A stretch of DNA of 64,000 nt from Salibacter halophilus (GTDB lineage: Bacteria; Bacteroidota; Bacteroidia; Flavobacteriales_G; Salibacteraceae): assembly GCF_008806325.1 (NCBI RefSeq), contig NZ_WACR01000002.1, positions 124,001-188,000 on the forward strand. Reading direction: 5' to 3'. Numbering within the stretch: position 1 is the first letter of the stretch; each line of letters begins with the position of its first letter. A program made the position numbers and the translations under genes. Positions 17,458 through 26,452 of the stretch are shown one piece after another. The notes below the pieces were generated by a model. It had not been told where the DNA came from. It was given only the letters and a program-made list of their open reading frames with translations, and did not search any database.

Positions 17458-19314
17458 TTAAACTTGATTTTCTTCTAATACTTCTTCTACTCTTAGATTA
17501 TCGATTATAAATTTCTGTCTGTCTGGTGTGTTTTTGCCCATGTAGAACTGCAAAAGATTACTAACGGGAGTATCTTTCCCTATGATCACAGGCTCGAGGC
17601 GAATATCCTCTCTTATGAAATTGGCAAACTCATCAGGACTGATTTCACCCAGTCCTTTAAATCGAGTGATTTCCGGTTTGCCTCTAAGTTCTTTGATTGC
17701 ATCATTCTTCTCTTCGTCAGAATAGCAATAAAAAGTTTTTTGCTTGTTCCGAACCCTAAAGAGCGGAGTCTCCAACACGTAGAGGTGTCCATTCTTCACT
17801 ACATCAGGGAAGAACTGGAGGAAGAATGTGATCAACAACAGGCGGATGTGCATCCCATCGACATCGGCATCAGTGGCCAAAACGATGTTGTTGTAACGCA
17901 AATTCTCAATTCCGTCCTCAATATTCAGAGCCGCTTGTAGAAGGTTGAACTCTTCGTTTTCATAAACGATTTTTTTGGTGAGCCCAAACGAGTTCAAAGG
18001 CTTTCCTTTCAATGAGAAAACAGCCTGAGTTTTTACCTGGCGCGCTTTGGTAATGGAACCGGATGCCGAATCACCCTCCGTTATAAATAAGGTCGTTTGA
18101 TCCTTTAGTTCATGCTTTGTATTGTAGTGAACTTTGCAATCGCGGAGTTTCTTGTTGTGCAGACTCGCCTTTTTAGCTCTTTCCTTTGCCAGTTTTTTGA
18201 TTCCGGCCAAATCTTTACGTTCGCGCTCTGCCTGCTGAATACGTTTTAGCACAGCTTGTTCCGTTTCTGTTTCGCGGTGCAGGAAGTTATCGAGCTGAGT
18301 TCCTATAAATTCATTGAGGAACGAACGCATGGTTGGCCCTTCAGGTCCCACATCATTAGAACCTAATTTTGTTTTGGTTTGCGATTCAAAAACGGGCTCC
18401 AGTACTTTCACACTTACAGCCGCTACAATTCCGGATCTGATATCGACTGTTTCAAAATTCTTATTGAAGTGATCACGAATGGTTTTCACATACGCTTCCT
18501 TGAAGGCATTTTGATGTGTTCCACCCTGTGGCGTGTACTGTCCGTTCACGAATGAGTAGTAATCTTCACCATAAGCCTGTGTGTGCGTGATCGCAATTTC
18601 CACATCGTCATCTTCGAGGTGAATAATCGGGTATAGTGGTTCGTCAGAGAGTTTTTGCTCTAACAGATCGCGCAATCCGTTATCGCTTTTGATCTTGTTT
18701 CCGTTGAAGTTGATTGTGAGTCCGCGGTTGAGATATGCGTAATGCCACAACAGCTCTTCAACATGCTGCATCTTGTAGCGGAAGTTCTTAAAAACCTCTT
18801 CATCCGGAACGAAAGTGATTTTTGTTCCTTTTCGCTTTGGACTTTCCTCAATCTCAGCATCTACTTTCAGCTCGCCTCGCTCAAACTCAGCCAACTTGAT
18901 TTTCCCTTCCCTGATCGATTCAATTCTGAAAAACTGAGAAAGAGCATTAACCGCCTTGGTACCGACACCATTCAATCCAACCGACTTCTTAAAAGCGCGG
19001 GTATCGTATTTACCACCGGTGTTAATTTTGGAAACACAATCGATCACTTTCGTTAGCGGAATGCCACGTCCGTAATCGCGTATTTTCACAACTCCATCTT
19101 TGATCGTGATGTCAATCGTTCTACCATTGCCCATCACAAATTCATCAATCGAGTTGTCGATAATCTCTTTTAAAAGAATGTATATACCATCATCACTCGC
19201 ATTACCATCACCCAACTTCCCGATGTACATCCCGGGACGCATCCTAATGTGCTCTTTCCAATCGAGCGAGCGTATGTTATCTTCAGTATAACTCGTTTCT
19301 TCTGCCATATCCAC
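17458..19314 (-). CDS. parE: DNA topoisomerase IV subunit B
   Basis: 618 aa. GHKL ATPase motifs are visible: [10 protein letters not shown] (~50), DYGRGIP (~79), and [14 protein letters not shown] (~114). The TOPRIM domain has the EGDSASGS signature (~415) and the [12 protein letters not shown] acidic cluster (~490). The ending [16 protein letters not shown] is typical of type IIA B subunits. Forms the A2B2 enzyme with ParC. First gene of the operon parE - MORN protein - secreted protein - parC. Confidence 0.93.
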   Translation of the reverse strand: MDMAEETSYTEDNIRSLDWKEHIRMRPGMYIGKLGDGNASDDGIYILLKEIIDNSIDEFVMGNGRTIDITIKDGVVKIRDYGRGIPLTKVIDCVSKINTGGKYDTRAFKKSVGLNGVGTKAVNALSQFFRIESIREGKIKLAEFERGELKVDAEIEESPKRKGTKITFVPDEEVFKNFRYKMQHVEELLWHYAYLNRGLTINFNGNKIKSDNGLRDLLEQKLSDEPLYPIIHLEDDDVEIAITHTQAYGEDYYSFVNGQYTPQGGTHQNAFKEAYVKTIRDHFNKNFETVDIRSGIVAAVSVKVLEPVFESQTKTKLGSNDVGPEGPTMRSFLNEFIGTQLDNFLHRETETEQAVLKRIQQAERERKDLAGIKKLAKERAKKASLHNKKLRDCKVHYNTKHELKDQTTLFITEGDSASGSITKARQVKTQAVFSLKGKPLNSFGLTKKIVYENEEFNLLQAALNIEDGIENLRYNNIVLATDADVDGMHIRLLLITFFLQFFPDVVKNGHLYVLETPLFRVRNKQKTFYCYSDEEKNDAIKELRGKPEITRFKGLGEISPDEFANFIREDIRLEPVIIGKDTPVSNLLQFYMGKNTPDRQKFIIDNLRVEEVLEENQV

Positions 19315-19445
19315 TAATCACTAAATATCTCTGGGAAATTCCGTAAAAGTAGTCAATCTGTCCGTTTTTGTGCAAAGGAGGCATGTCCAGTTTTTCACAA
19401 AACGTTAAAGTTTTCAAAATAAACAAAGAATAGATGTATAGACAC

Positions 19446-19453
19446 TATTTTTG
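19446..19453 (+). promoter_or_regulatory. -7 element TATTTTTG for the TonB receptor gene
   Basis: Exact TAnnTTTG match 56 bp before the ATG at 19510, in the divergent region between parE and the receptor. No TTG at the -33 position. Confidence 0.3.
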
Positions 19454-19509
19454 TAAAAATTTGAACCATTGTAAAGACTGGGCCGTTACATTGGCCCTGA
19501 GTAATTGAT

Positions 19510-21948
19510 ATGACAAAACACATTTTATCCACATTTTTCAGTCTTTTATTATTCACTGTTCCTTTTTATTCTTTTGGTCAGAACCAGAAGAAATCGATCG
19601 ATAACGGAGTTCAGGGTTCAATTGTCGAAGGAAAATCCAAAAAAGCTGTTCAGTTTGCATCAGTATCTGTTATTTCCCTCCCCGATTCAGTTTTCCAGGA
19701 CGGAACTATAACGGATAAAAACGGTGAGTACAAGATCGAGCTGAGTGATGGAAAATTTGTAGTACTCGTAGAGTTCATGGGTTATGGAAAAACATATTCA
19801 GAACCATTTACAGTCAGCGGGAATGTCGTAAAAATGGATCCGATCGAGATCAGTCAAAAAGCCGAAACACTCAAGGAAGCTGTTGTAGAGGCCGAGCGGA
19901 GTGAAATGGCTCTGACCATGGAGAAAAAGACATTTGAAGTGAGTCAGGATATCACCTCACAGGGCGGTTCAGCATCTGATATTTTGGAAAATGTACCCAG
20001 TGTTACTGTCGACAATGACGGATCAGTGAGTTTGCGCGGAAACAGCAATGTACGCATTTTGATCAATGGTAAACAAAGTGGCCTCGTTGGTGTGAGTAGC
20101 CAGGATGCTTTGAGAATGCTCGCAAGCGACATGGTTGAACGCGTTGAAGTTATTACAAACCCAAGTGCTCGTTACGATGCAGAGGGAATGGCCGGCATCA
20201 TCAATATTATTCTAAAAGAAGATAAAGAACTGGGTACAAATGCTGTGTTTAGTGCCGGAGCTCGTTATCCGTGGGGTTACAACGCATCGGCTAGTTTGTC
20301 GCACAAACGTGGCGACTGGAGTTTTTCAGGGAATTACAGTTTTAGAGACCGATCCAGACCGAGATACTCTGAGCAAAAACGCCAAACTCTGGAAAACGAT
20401 ACAGCCGTTACGGTTTTGCAAGATGATCAGGGAATGCGCAGTGGTCAGAGCCACAACATCATGGGAGGCGTACAATGGAGTCCGGGAGAATACAACGAAT
20501 TCAGTTTTGACGGAGTTTACAGTACTTCTCGCGGGAATAATACCAGTGATGTTGACTTTAGAACTTTTGATCCTTACAGGTTGAGATCGACAAGTTTGCG
20601 TGAAAATGACGAAATTGAAGACGAAGAAAACTACGACATCACTTTTGAATACAGACGTACATACCCTGAAGAAAAACGCGAATGGGTAACCAGCCTTGAT
20701 TACAACACAGGCGATGAAGTTGAGGATACCGAAGCCGAGCAACGATTCTACGGTCCCTCAGGAAATGAAATCGACAGCCTTTTTGCACTGCAAAACACTT
20801 ACAACCGCGAAGAACAAGACAATCTCGTATTTCAATCAGATTATGTTCACCCTTTCAGCGAAAACGGAAAACTCGAGTTTGGTGTAAAAAGTAGTTGGAG
20901 AGTTATCAATACTGATTATTACGTGGAAGATTACGATCGGGATTCTGACGCCTACTTAACACTCCCACGCTTTACAAATGATTTTCTCTACGATGAGCAA
21001 ATTCACGCTGCTTACGGAATGTATACCAACAAATGGGGTAAATTTGGTGTTGCAGCAGGGTTGCGTGCAGAGTGGTCCATTATCAATGTGGTTCAGGAAC
21101 AAACAAACGATGATATCACCCGCGATTACATCAACCCGTTCCCTACTCTTTCCATGTCGTATGAGGTCAATAAGACAAACTCTGTTCAGTTGAGCTACAG
21201 CCGCAGAATTAACCGACCCGGCTTTTGGGATTTGAATCCGTTTTTCAGTTACACCAACCCACTCAACTTCAGAAGCGGTAACCCGCAACTCAACCCGGAG
21301 TACACAAACTCTCTCGAAGCCTCTTACCTCTTCTTCAAGCAAAAAGGAAACTTGAATATTTCAACTTATTACCGTCATTCAACCGGTGTGATTCAGCGTG
21401 TTTCAACAATTGAAGATGGAGTAACAATCTCCCGACCTCAAAACGTGAACGAACAGGAATATTACGGTATTGAGTTGACCGGAATGTACAGACCATTCGA
21501 CTGGTGGCGTCTTGGCGGTTCAGTAAACTATTACGGAAGTCGTCTCGATGCTTCAAATGTGGTTGAAAACTCAAACAGGCAATTTACAACCTGGCAATCT
21601 CAGTTGAATACTCAAATTACAACTCCGGGAGATTTCAAGATTCAACTAAGAGCCAACCACCGCGCTGCTACAGTCACTGCTCAGGGAATTAGAAAAAACA
21701 TCACTTACCTCACGGCCGGAGTTAGTCGCTCGTTTATGGATGATAAATTTGCGGTGAACTTCAACGTTCGCGATGTGTTCAACTCGCGCAAATACCGCGG
21801 AACAACAATTGGAGATGGTTTTGTGATCGAAAGTGAAGGACAGTGGAGACCACGAACTTTCACTCTCTCATTCACTTACCGACTCAAAAATGAGGATCTC
21901 GACAAAGGAAAAGATGGTGACGGAGATTTTGGAGGAGATGACTTTTAA
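19510..21948 (+). CDS. TonB-dependent receptor-type outer membrane beta-barrel protein
   Basis: 812 aa. Signal peptide ending FYSFGQNQ, a CarboxypepD_reg-like domain (~35-110), a plug domain (~140-240, with SDILENVPSVTVDNDGSVSLRG and VERVEVITNPSARYDAEG) and a ~550-residue barrel of the OMP_b-brl_3 type. The C-terminus ends in an acidic Gly/Asp tail (after RLKNEDLDKGKDGDG) rather than the usual aromatic residue. The substrate is not predictable: no adjacent SusD or siderophore gene. The GGTCAGAACC word encodes the GQN of the signal-peptide cleavage region. Overlaps the convergent DUF4173 gene by 4 bp. Confidence 0.9.
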   Translation: MTKHILSTFFSLLLFTVPFYSFGQNQKKSIDNGVQGSIVEGKSKKAVQFASVSVISLPDSVFQDGTITDKNGEYKIELSDGKFVVLVEFMGYGKTYSEPFTVSGNVVKMDPIEISQKAETLKEAVVEAERSEMALTMEKKTFEVSQDITSQGGSASDILENVPSVTVDNDGSVSLRGNSNVRILINGKQSGLVGVSSQDALRMLASDMVERVEVITNPSARYDAEGMAGIINIILKEDKELGTNAVFSAGARYPWGYNASASLSHKRGDWSFSGNYSFRDRSRPRYSEQKRQTLENDTAVTVLQDDQGMRSGQSHNIMGGVQWSPGEYNEFSFDGVYSTSRGNNTSDVDFRTFDPYRLRSTSLRENDEIEDEENYDITFEYRRTYPEEKREWVTSLDYNTGDEVEDTEAEQRFYGPSGNEIDSLFALQNTYNREEQDNLVFQSDYVHPFSENGKLEFGVKSSWRVINTDYYVEDYDRDSDAYLTLPRFTNDFLYDEQIHAAYGMYTNKWGKFGVAAGLRAEWSIINVVQEQTNDDITRDYINPFPTLSMSYEVNKTNSVQLSYSRRINRPGFWDLNPFFSYTNPLNFRSGNPQLNPEYTNSLEASYLFFKQKGNLNISTYYRHSTGVIQRVSTIEDGVTISRPQNVNEQEYYGIELTGMYRPFDWWRLGGSVNYYGSRLDASNVVENSNRQFTTWQSQLNTQITTPGDFKIQLRANHRAATVTAQGIRKNITYLTAGVSRSFMDDKFAVNFNVRDVFNSRKYRGTTIGDGFVIESEGQWRPRTFTLSFTYRLKNEDLDKGKDGDGDFGGDDF

Positions 21949-23471
21949 TCCATCTCCCCTAACTTGTTGAAAGCCCTGTATTGAGCAGGATTCCACTCCA
22001 GCCAATCTTTGTTTTCCCAGTCGTTTTTAAACCAGCTCACACGCTCGTCAATCTCAGTATTGTAATCAGCCGGAGTTTCATAGTGACGTTCAAAAGATGA
22101 GGACGACAAACTCAGTTGTTCTTTTTGAATATCCTGCATTTTTTCAAGTCGCTCTTCGGTCTGAACCAAATAAGGCAGCGATTTGTCGCTGAGCTGGCTC
22201 ATATACGACAGCTCGACCATCGCACGGCTCTGACCGAAATTGTATTTTGCAATGATCACATCCCAATTGAAAACAGCCATCAGGCAAAGCACCATGTAAA
22301 CCGATAAGCTATTCACTGTCAACAGATAATGCGTATTCTTAACACCTTCCACCTTTTTGTAAATACTCCACAACCCGATTAGCGTTGCCACAAGGAAAAA
22401 CATCAGCCCTATTCGTTTGTAAGCCAGAGCAAAATATTCAATGTACCAAAAGTTCCTGATCGCGACAGAAAGTACCAAAACGGCATTCAGCCCGATCCAC
22501 AAATAAGTGAGTCTCTTGAGCCATTTGGAGCCGCTAAAGAAATTTTGATTCCCCCTGAAATAGAACAATACAATTCCCATCGAGATGAAAATCGAAAGGA
22601 TGAGAATGTACATTCCTTCATGGACAAATTCTTTGAGAAAAGCTCCGTTGTAATCGAACCCAAACCAAACGTCTTTTACCTCTAACGTCAAAAGAATCAA
22701 TAGCATCACGTTCAGAACCACCAGCAAAAAGACTCCCGTTTTATTTTCTTGTCTTACCGCGGCAGAAAGATGTTTTTTTGAGGTAGATGAAGACTTTTGC
22801 CTGTTCAGCAAACCGTTATTGGAAGTGCTGAGTTCAATGAATTTATTCGGAATTCGGGAATACAAAAACGCAACTGAAAGCAAAAAGCCGAGAATCGACA
22901 AGCCGATGATCAACCAATCGAGTAAATCTAACGACAACTCGATGAAATTGAGAATTGACGAAAACATGGATGCTGTGTACTTTCCAAATGCCGGATTAGC
23001 ATTGGAGTACATAGCGAGAAATAAAACAATTATCGCTGCCGGACCAGCATAAATGGCCATCCGCCATATCTTTTTGACTGGAAAACCCCGGCCGGCCAGT
23101 TCGGCTCTGACCGAAATGACAAAACGATAAATGCCTTCAAACGGAGCAAATATCGCAGGCGGAATCATGAAATACATGCTGACTGACTTTGCTGTTGAGA
23201 GTGATACAGCGAAAAGGCCCACACTCAACCAACTTACAAGAAATGCAATTACTGAGTGATTGACAAATGCCGCTGTGCTCATCAAAAACGAAGTGATGAG
23301 GAGTGTTTTTTGGTTGTTATTGCTCCAGTTGATTCCTCCGGTTAATAGTGGTAAGGAAATCAACATCAATTGAAAAATGTACATGTTGAAGCCCCAGTCG
23401 CGGTCGTAAAAGAGAACAACAAATAGTACTGTTAAAAGAAGTGTCGAGAGGATTTTTTTGAATGAACTCAT
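21945..23471 (-). CDS. DUF4173-family integral membrane protein
   Basis: 508 aa with about 10-12 hydrophobic segments, and a conserved-looking MYFMIPPAIFAPFEGIYRF stretch near residue 105. The final ~110 residues are soluble (AMVELSYMSQLSDKSLPYLV). This matches the DUF4173/DUF4153 membrane family of unknown function. It ends 4 bp inside the convergent TonB-receptor gene. Two GGTCAGAGCC words (22226, 23103) lie within it. Confidence 0.7.
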   Translation of the reverse strand: MSSFKKILSTLLLTVLFVVLFYDRDWGFNMYIFQLMLISLPLLTGGINWSNNNQKTLLITSFLMSTAAFVNHSVIAFLVSWLSVGLFAVSLSTAKSVSMYFMIPPAIFAPFEGIYRFVISVRAELAGRGFPVKKIWRMAIYAGPAAIIVLFLAMYSNANPAFGKYTASMFSSILNFIELSLDLLDWLIIGLSILGFLLSVAFLYSRIPNKFIELSTSNNGLLNRQKSSSTSKKHLSAAVRQENKTGVFLLVVLNVMLLILLTLEVKDVWFGFDYNGAFLKEFVHEGMYILILSIFISMGIVLFYFRGNQNFFSGSKWLKRLTYLWIGLNAVLVLSVAIRNFWYIEYFALAYKRIGLMFFLVATLIGLWSIYKKVEGVKNTHYLLTVNSLSVYMVLCLMAVFNWDVIIAKYNFGQSRAMVELSYMSQLSDKSLPYLVQTEERLEKMQDIQKEQLSLSSSSFERHYETPADYNTEIDERVSWFKNDWENKDWLEWNPAQYRAFNKLGEMD

Positions 23472-23544
23472 GTGCAGTTTGATTTTTAATCAATACGCAC
23501 AAAGTCCGTATAAATTGTTGACGCTTAACTTTTTTTGAGAAATG

Positions 23545-23575
23545 AAAAAAAAGGCCAGTCGGAGATGACTGGCCA
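23545..23575 (-). terminator. Rho-independent terminator
   Basis: GGCCAGTC/GACTGGCC stem (23553-23560, 23567-23574), followed on the minus strand by a run of eight T. It lies 27 bp after the stop of the 23602-25818 gene. Confidence 0.85.
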
Positions 23576-23601
23576 GTTTAGTTTATTAGGTCAAGAGAGT
23601 A

Positions 23602-25818
23602 TTAGAATCTTCTAATTGCTCTTACTCTGTAGTTAACTACTTTATTGTTCACAACAACTCCTCCACTGTAAAAATTGTAAGCATAACCACTTATACTGGA
23701 TGCTTCAGTAGAACTCCAGTAAGTGTCAACTGCAAAGTTGCCCAATCCACTTTGAAAGAGGTTTTGATACATCAGGTCTAAAGAATTTCTACTGGGTAAA
23801 AACCAATCACTGTATCCATTTAAATTTAGATTATTAGCAATTGATGCAGCAATTGTTCCTCCGCAACCGGCTACAATATCCTGTGTATTTTGATATCCAT
23901 CTCCATAACCTGATCCTGATGCTCCAGGGAGATTCGTGCCACTACAACCCCATTGAGAGTTTGTGGATTGATCAGTTGTTGATGACTCCAAATAACGCCA
24001 GCCATTGCTGTATGATCCTTTATCGTAAAATACAATTCCGCCCGCAGGGCCAGTGCTTCCTATACTGTAGGCTGATGCCATTGTAAAGGAAACCTCATTT
24101 CCGTAGTTCGTTCCGGCACCATTAGTTGCATAAGCGCGAACATAATATGTTTGACCACCATTCAGATTAGAGAGGTTGAGAGAAAAATTCCCAGTTCCCG
24201 ATCCCACACTTTGAAAACTATCTGATAATGTTGGTTGAGGATTTACGCTCCAGCAAAAACCGTAATCGGTAACGGGCGAACCATTATTTGACGTTACATC
24301 ACCGTTGAAAGTAGCGTCAATCGGACTCGTGCTCGTAGCCGATATTGTACTAACACTCGCGTAACCTGCTCCCAACCAGGCTGGCACTCCGTTTGAATTT
24401 ACCTGAAGCACCTGACCCGGCTGACCAATTGGGATTTCAACCCATTCAGATCCATCCCAGTAACGCATATCACCAACATTTGAGCCAGCCGGCATTCCCG
24501 GTAATTCAGCAAAGCCCCCGTTACTGAGAAAAACAGTGTCATTACTAATGGTCAGAACCTGAAGCTCATTCGTGCTATCCGCATCTTGCTCTGAGGTAAG
24601 ATAACCTGCATCATTTGTAAATGAGCTCACATTTGTTGGGGTTCCTGATAAACTCGAATATTGGCCGTCAAAGCCAGCAGGTAATTCCACAAATCCGCCA
24701 TTGCTCAAGTAAATGGTGTCGTTGCTGATTGTCAAAACCTGTAATTCGTTTGTATCGTCACCATCTTGCTCTGATGTGAGATATCCTGCATCATTTGTAA
24801 ATGAGCTCACATTTGTTGGGGTTCCTGATAAACTCGAATATTGGCCGTCAAAGCCTGCAGGTAATGCTACAAATCCGCCATTGCTAAGGTAAATGGTATC
24901 GTTGCTGATTGTCAAAACTTGTAATTCATTTGTAGCGTCACCATCTTGCTCTGATGTGAGATAACCCGCATCATTGGTAAATACACTCACATTTGTCGGT
25001 GTACCTGATAAGCTCGAATATTGGCCGTCAAAGCCTGCCGGTAATTCTACAAATCCACCATTGCTCAGGTAAATGGTATCATTGCTGATTGTCAAAACCT
25101 GTAACTCGTTAGTAGCGTCACCATCTTGCTCTGATGTTAGATATCCTGCATCATTCGTAAATGAGCTCACATTTGTCGGTGTTCCTGATAAGCTCGAATA
25201 TTGGCCGTCAAAGCCAGCAGGTAATTCCACAAAACCGCCATTGCTCAGGTAAATGGTGTCGTTGCTGATTGTCAAAACCTGAAGTTCATTTGTAGCGTCA
25301 CCATCTTGCTCAGATGTGAGATATCCAGCGTCATTCGTAAATGAGCTCACATTTGTCGGTGTCCCTGATAAGCTCGAATATTGGCCGTCAAAACCGTTGA
25401 TGACGCTATCAGCAGTTCCGGCATGGAGCGAATAAGGAACACTTACTAGTTGAGTAACTCCCAGCAATTCGTAGTTTGATCCTCCTTCAAAATCAACTTC
25501 AGTCTGAAGGTAGAATGGCCCCGCAGACCAGTCGATTGCGTTTAAATCATCAACAGTGTTGCCATCTCCAATTTGCAAAGAGACTAGGCCATTAGCATTT
25601 GATTGTACTGAATGTGTTTCTTCATATTCCAGATTTCCTGTAGCACTTCCCTGTAAAATACTGATGCGTAAACCAACTGTGCTGTTTTTCACGAGTTCTC
25701 CATCAGCATTACGTACAACTGCCTGGTATGTGAATTTATTTGGGGATTGGGCGTTGAGTTGCAAAACGCTAAACACAACAAAAACTAGTGATCCAATTAT
25801 TTTAGTTAGTCTTTTCAT
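23602..25818 (-). CDS. Secreted fibre-like protein with five 60-aa repeats and a C-terminal DUF1566/Lcl domain
   Basis: 738 aa. Signal peptide (MKRLTKIIGSLVFVVFSVLQLNAQ), then an N-terminal domain (~25-135, SPNKFTYQAVVRNADGELV) widespread in Bacteroidota surface proteins. Five near-identical 60-residue repeats follow (~142-440, each beginning FDGQYSSLSGTPTNVS), then a fibronectin-type segment (~485-580), and finally a Lcl/DUF1566 C-type-lectin-like domain (GPAGGIVFYDKG, GYSDWFLPSRNSL, YWSSTEAS, VRAIRRF). The repeats resemble phage tail-fibre stalk modules, so a trimeric surface fibre with a binding head is plausible. 7 bp after the T9SS-sorted gene upstream. Confidence 0.75.
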   Translation of the reverse strand: MKRLTKIIGSLVFVVFSVLQLNAQSPNKFTYQAVVRNADGELVKNSTVGLRISILQGSATGNLEYEETHSVQSNANGLVSLQIGDGNTVDDLNAIDWSAGPFYLQTEVDFEGGSNYELLGVTQLVSVPYSLHAGTADSVINGFDGQYSSLSGTPTNVSSFTNDAGYLTSEQDGDATNELQVLTISNDTIYLSNGGFVELPAGFDGQYSSLSGTPTNVSSFTNDAGYLTSEQDGDATNELQVLTISNDTIYLSNGGFVELPAGFDGQYSSLSGTPTNVSVFTNDAGYLTSEQDGDATNELQVLTISNDTIYLSNGGFVALPAGFDGQYSSLSGTPTNVSSFTNDAGYLTSEQDGDDTNELQVLTISNDTIYLSNGGFVELPAGFDGQYSSLSGTPTNVSSFTNDAGYLTSEQDADSTNELQVLTISNDTVFLSNGGFAELPGMPAGSNVGDMRYWDGSEWVEIPIGQPGQVLQVNSNGVPAWLGAGYASVSTISATSTSPIDATFNGDVTSNNGSPVTDYGFCWSVNPQPTLSDSFQSVGSGTGNFSLNLSNLNGGQTYYVRAYATNGAGTNYGNEVSFTMASAYSIGSTGPAGGIVFYDKGSYSNGWRYLESSTTDQSTNSQWGCSGTNLPGASGSGYGDGYQNTQDIVAGCGGTIAASIANNLNLNGYSDWFLPSRNSLDLMYQNLFQSGLGNFAVDTYWSSTEASSISGYAYNFYSGGVVVNNKVVNYRVRAIRRF
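24500..25392 (-). repeat. Tandem 180-bp coding repeats (five copies)
   Basis: The phrase TTGGCCGTCAAA recurs at 24661, 24841, 25021, 25201 and 25381, an exact 180-bp period. The copies are highly similar and all in frame with the host gene, encoding 60-aa units. Slight variants (for example TNVSVFTND in one unit, DDTNE or DSTNE in others) show that they have begun to diverge. Confidence 0.95.
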
Positions 25819-25825
25819 AGTTCGA

Positions 25826-26296
25826 TTAGTTTTTAATGACTTTAAAAATTTTCATTGCTGATTGATCTGTAGATTGAACCTGAACGAAATAGATTCCCTG
25901 AGCAAAACCTGATAGGTCGATATTATTCTTGCCCTTATTTAATTGAACTGATTCGCGAAGTGAGTTTCCGTTCATTCCAACTACAGTATATGAAGCTGTT
26001 TTGTGATCGATCTCAATCGTGAGATTATCACGAGCTGGATTAGGATAGAGCTCAACACCTTTCATCGCGATAACATCTCTCACCGCGGTGACATCATAAA
26101 TTTCGTAAGGTTGTTGAACACCTTCACTAACCTGTCCATTACTGGTTGTGTAAGATTCATACCCAACCTGACCAATAGTGTAAGATACCGACCCGCCTGA
26201 GGCAGAATCAGATCCTCCTGCTGTGACTACAGCTTGTTGCGCTCTGACCGAAAAGGACAAAGCCAACATTGAAATGGTAATAGTCAAGAGTTTCAT
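25826..26296 (-). CDS. Small secreted protein with T9SS type A sorting domain
   Basis: 156 aa. Signal peptide (MKLLTITISMLALSFSVRAQ), then a ~50-residue Ser/Gly-rich segment (SGGSVSYTIGQVGYESY, GVQQPYEIY) and a type IX secretion C-terminal domain (~80-156: VELYPNPARDNLTIEI, VVGMNGNSLRE, GIYFVQVQSTDQSAMKIFKVIK). Small proteins of this form usually accompany fibre-like proteins such as the one encoded 7 bp downstream. Function unknown beyond export. Confidence 0.85.
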   Translation of the reverse strand: MKLLTITISMLALSFSVRAQQAVVTAGGSDSASGGSVSYTIGQVGYESYTTSNGQVSEGVQQPYEIYDVTAVRDVIAMKGVELYPNPARDNLTIEIDHKTASYTVVGMNGNSLRESVQLNKGKNNIDLSGFAQGIYFVQVQSTDQSAMKIFKVIKN

Positions 26297-26452
26297 TTTT
26301 ATTTGATTTTCAAATTACTAGGGCAAAAGAATAGATAAGAGAAATAATAATACATGTAAATACTTCAATTTCAACTCTACAAACCTCTTTTTACGTCATG
26401 AAATACATCTACACAACATTAACAAGTGACTGATTTACAAGACTGTAAATCT

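Noticed and set aside
24500-25392. Regular repeats suggesting CRISPR
   Set aside because: 180-bp in-frame coding period with no spacers; a protein repeat.
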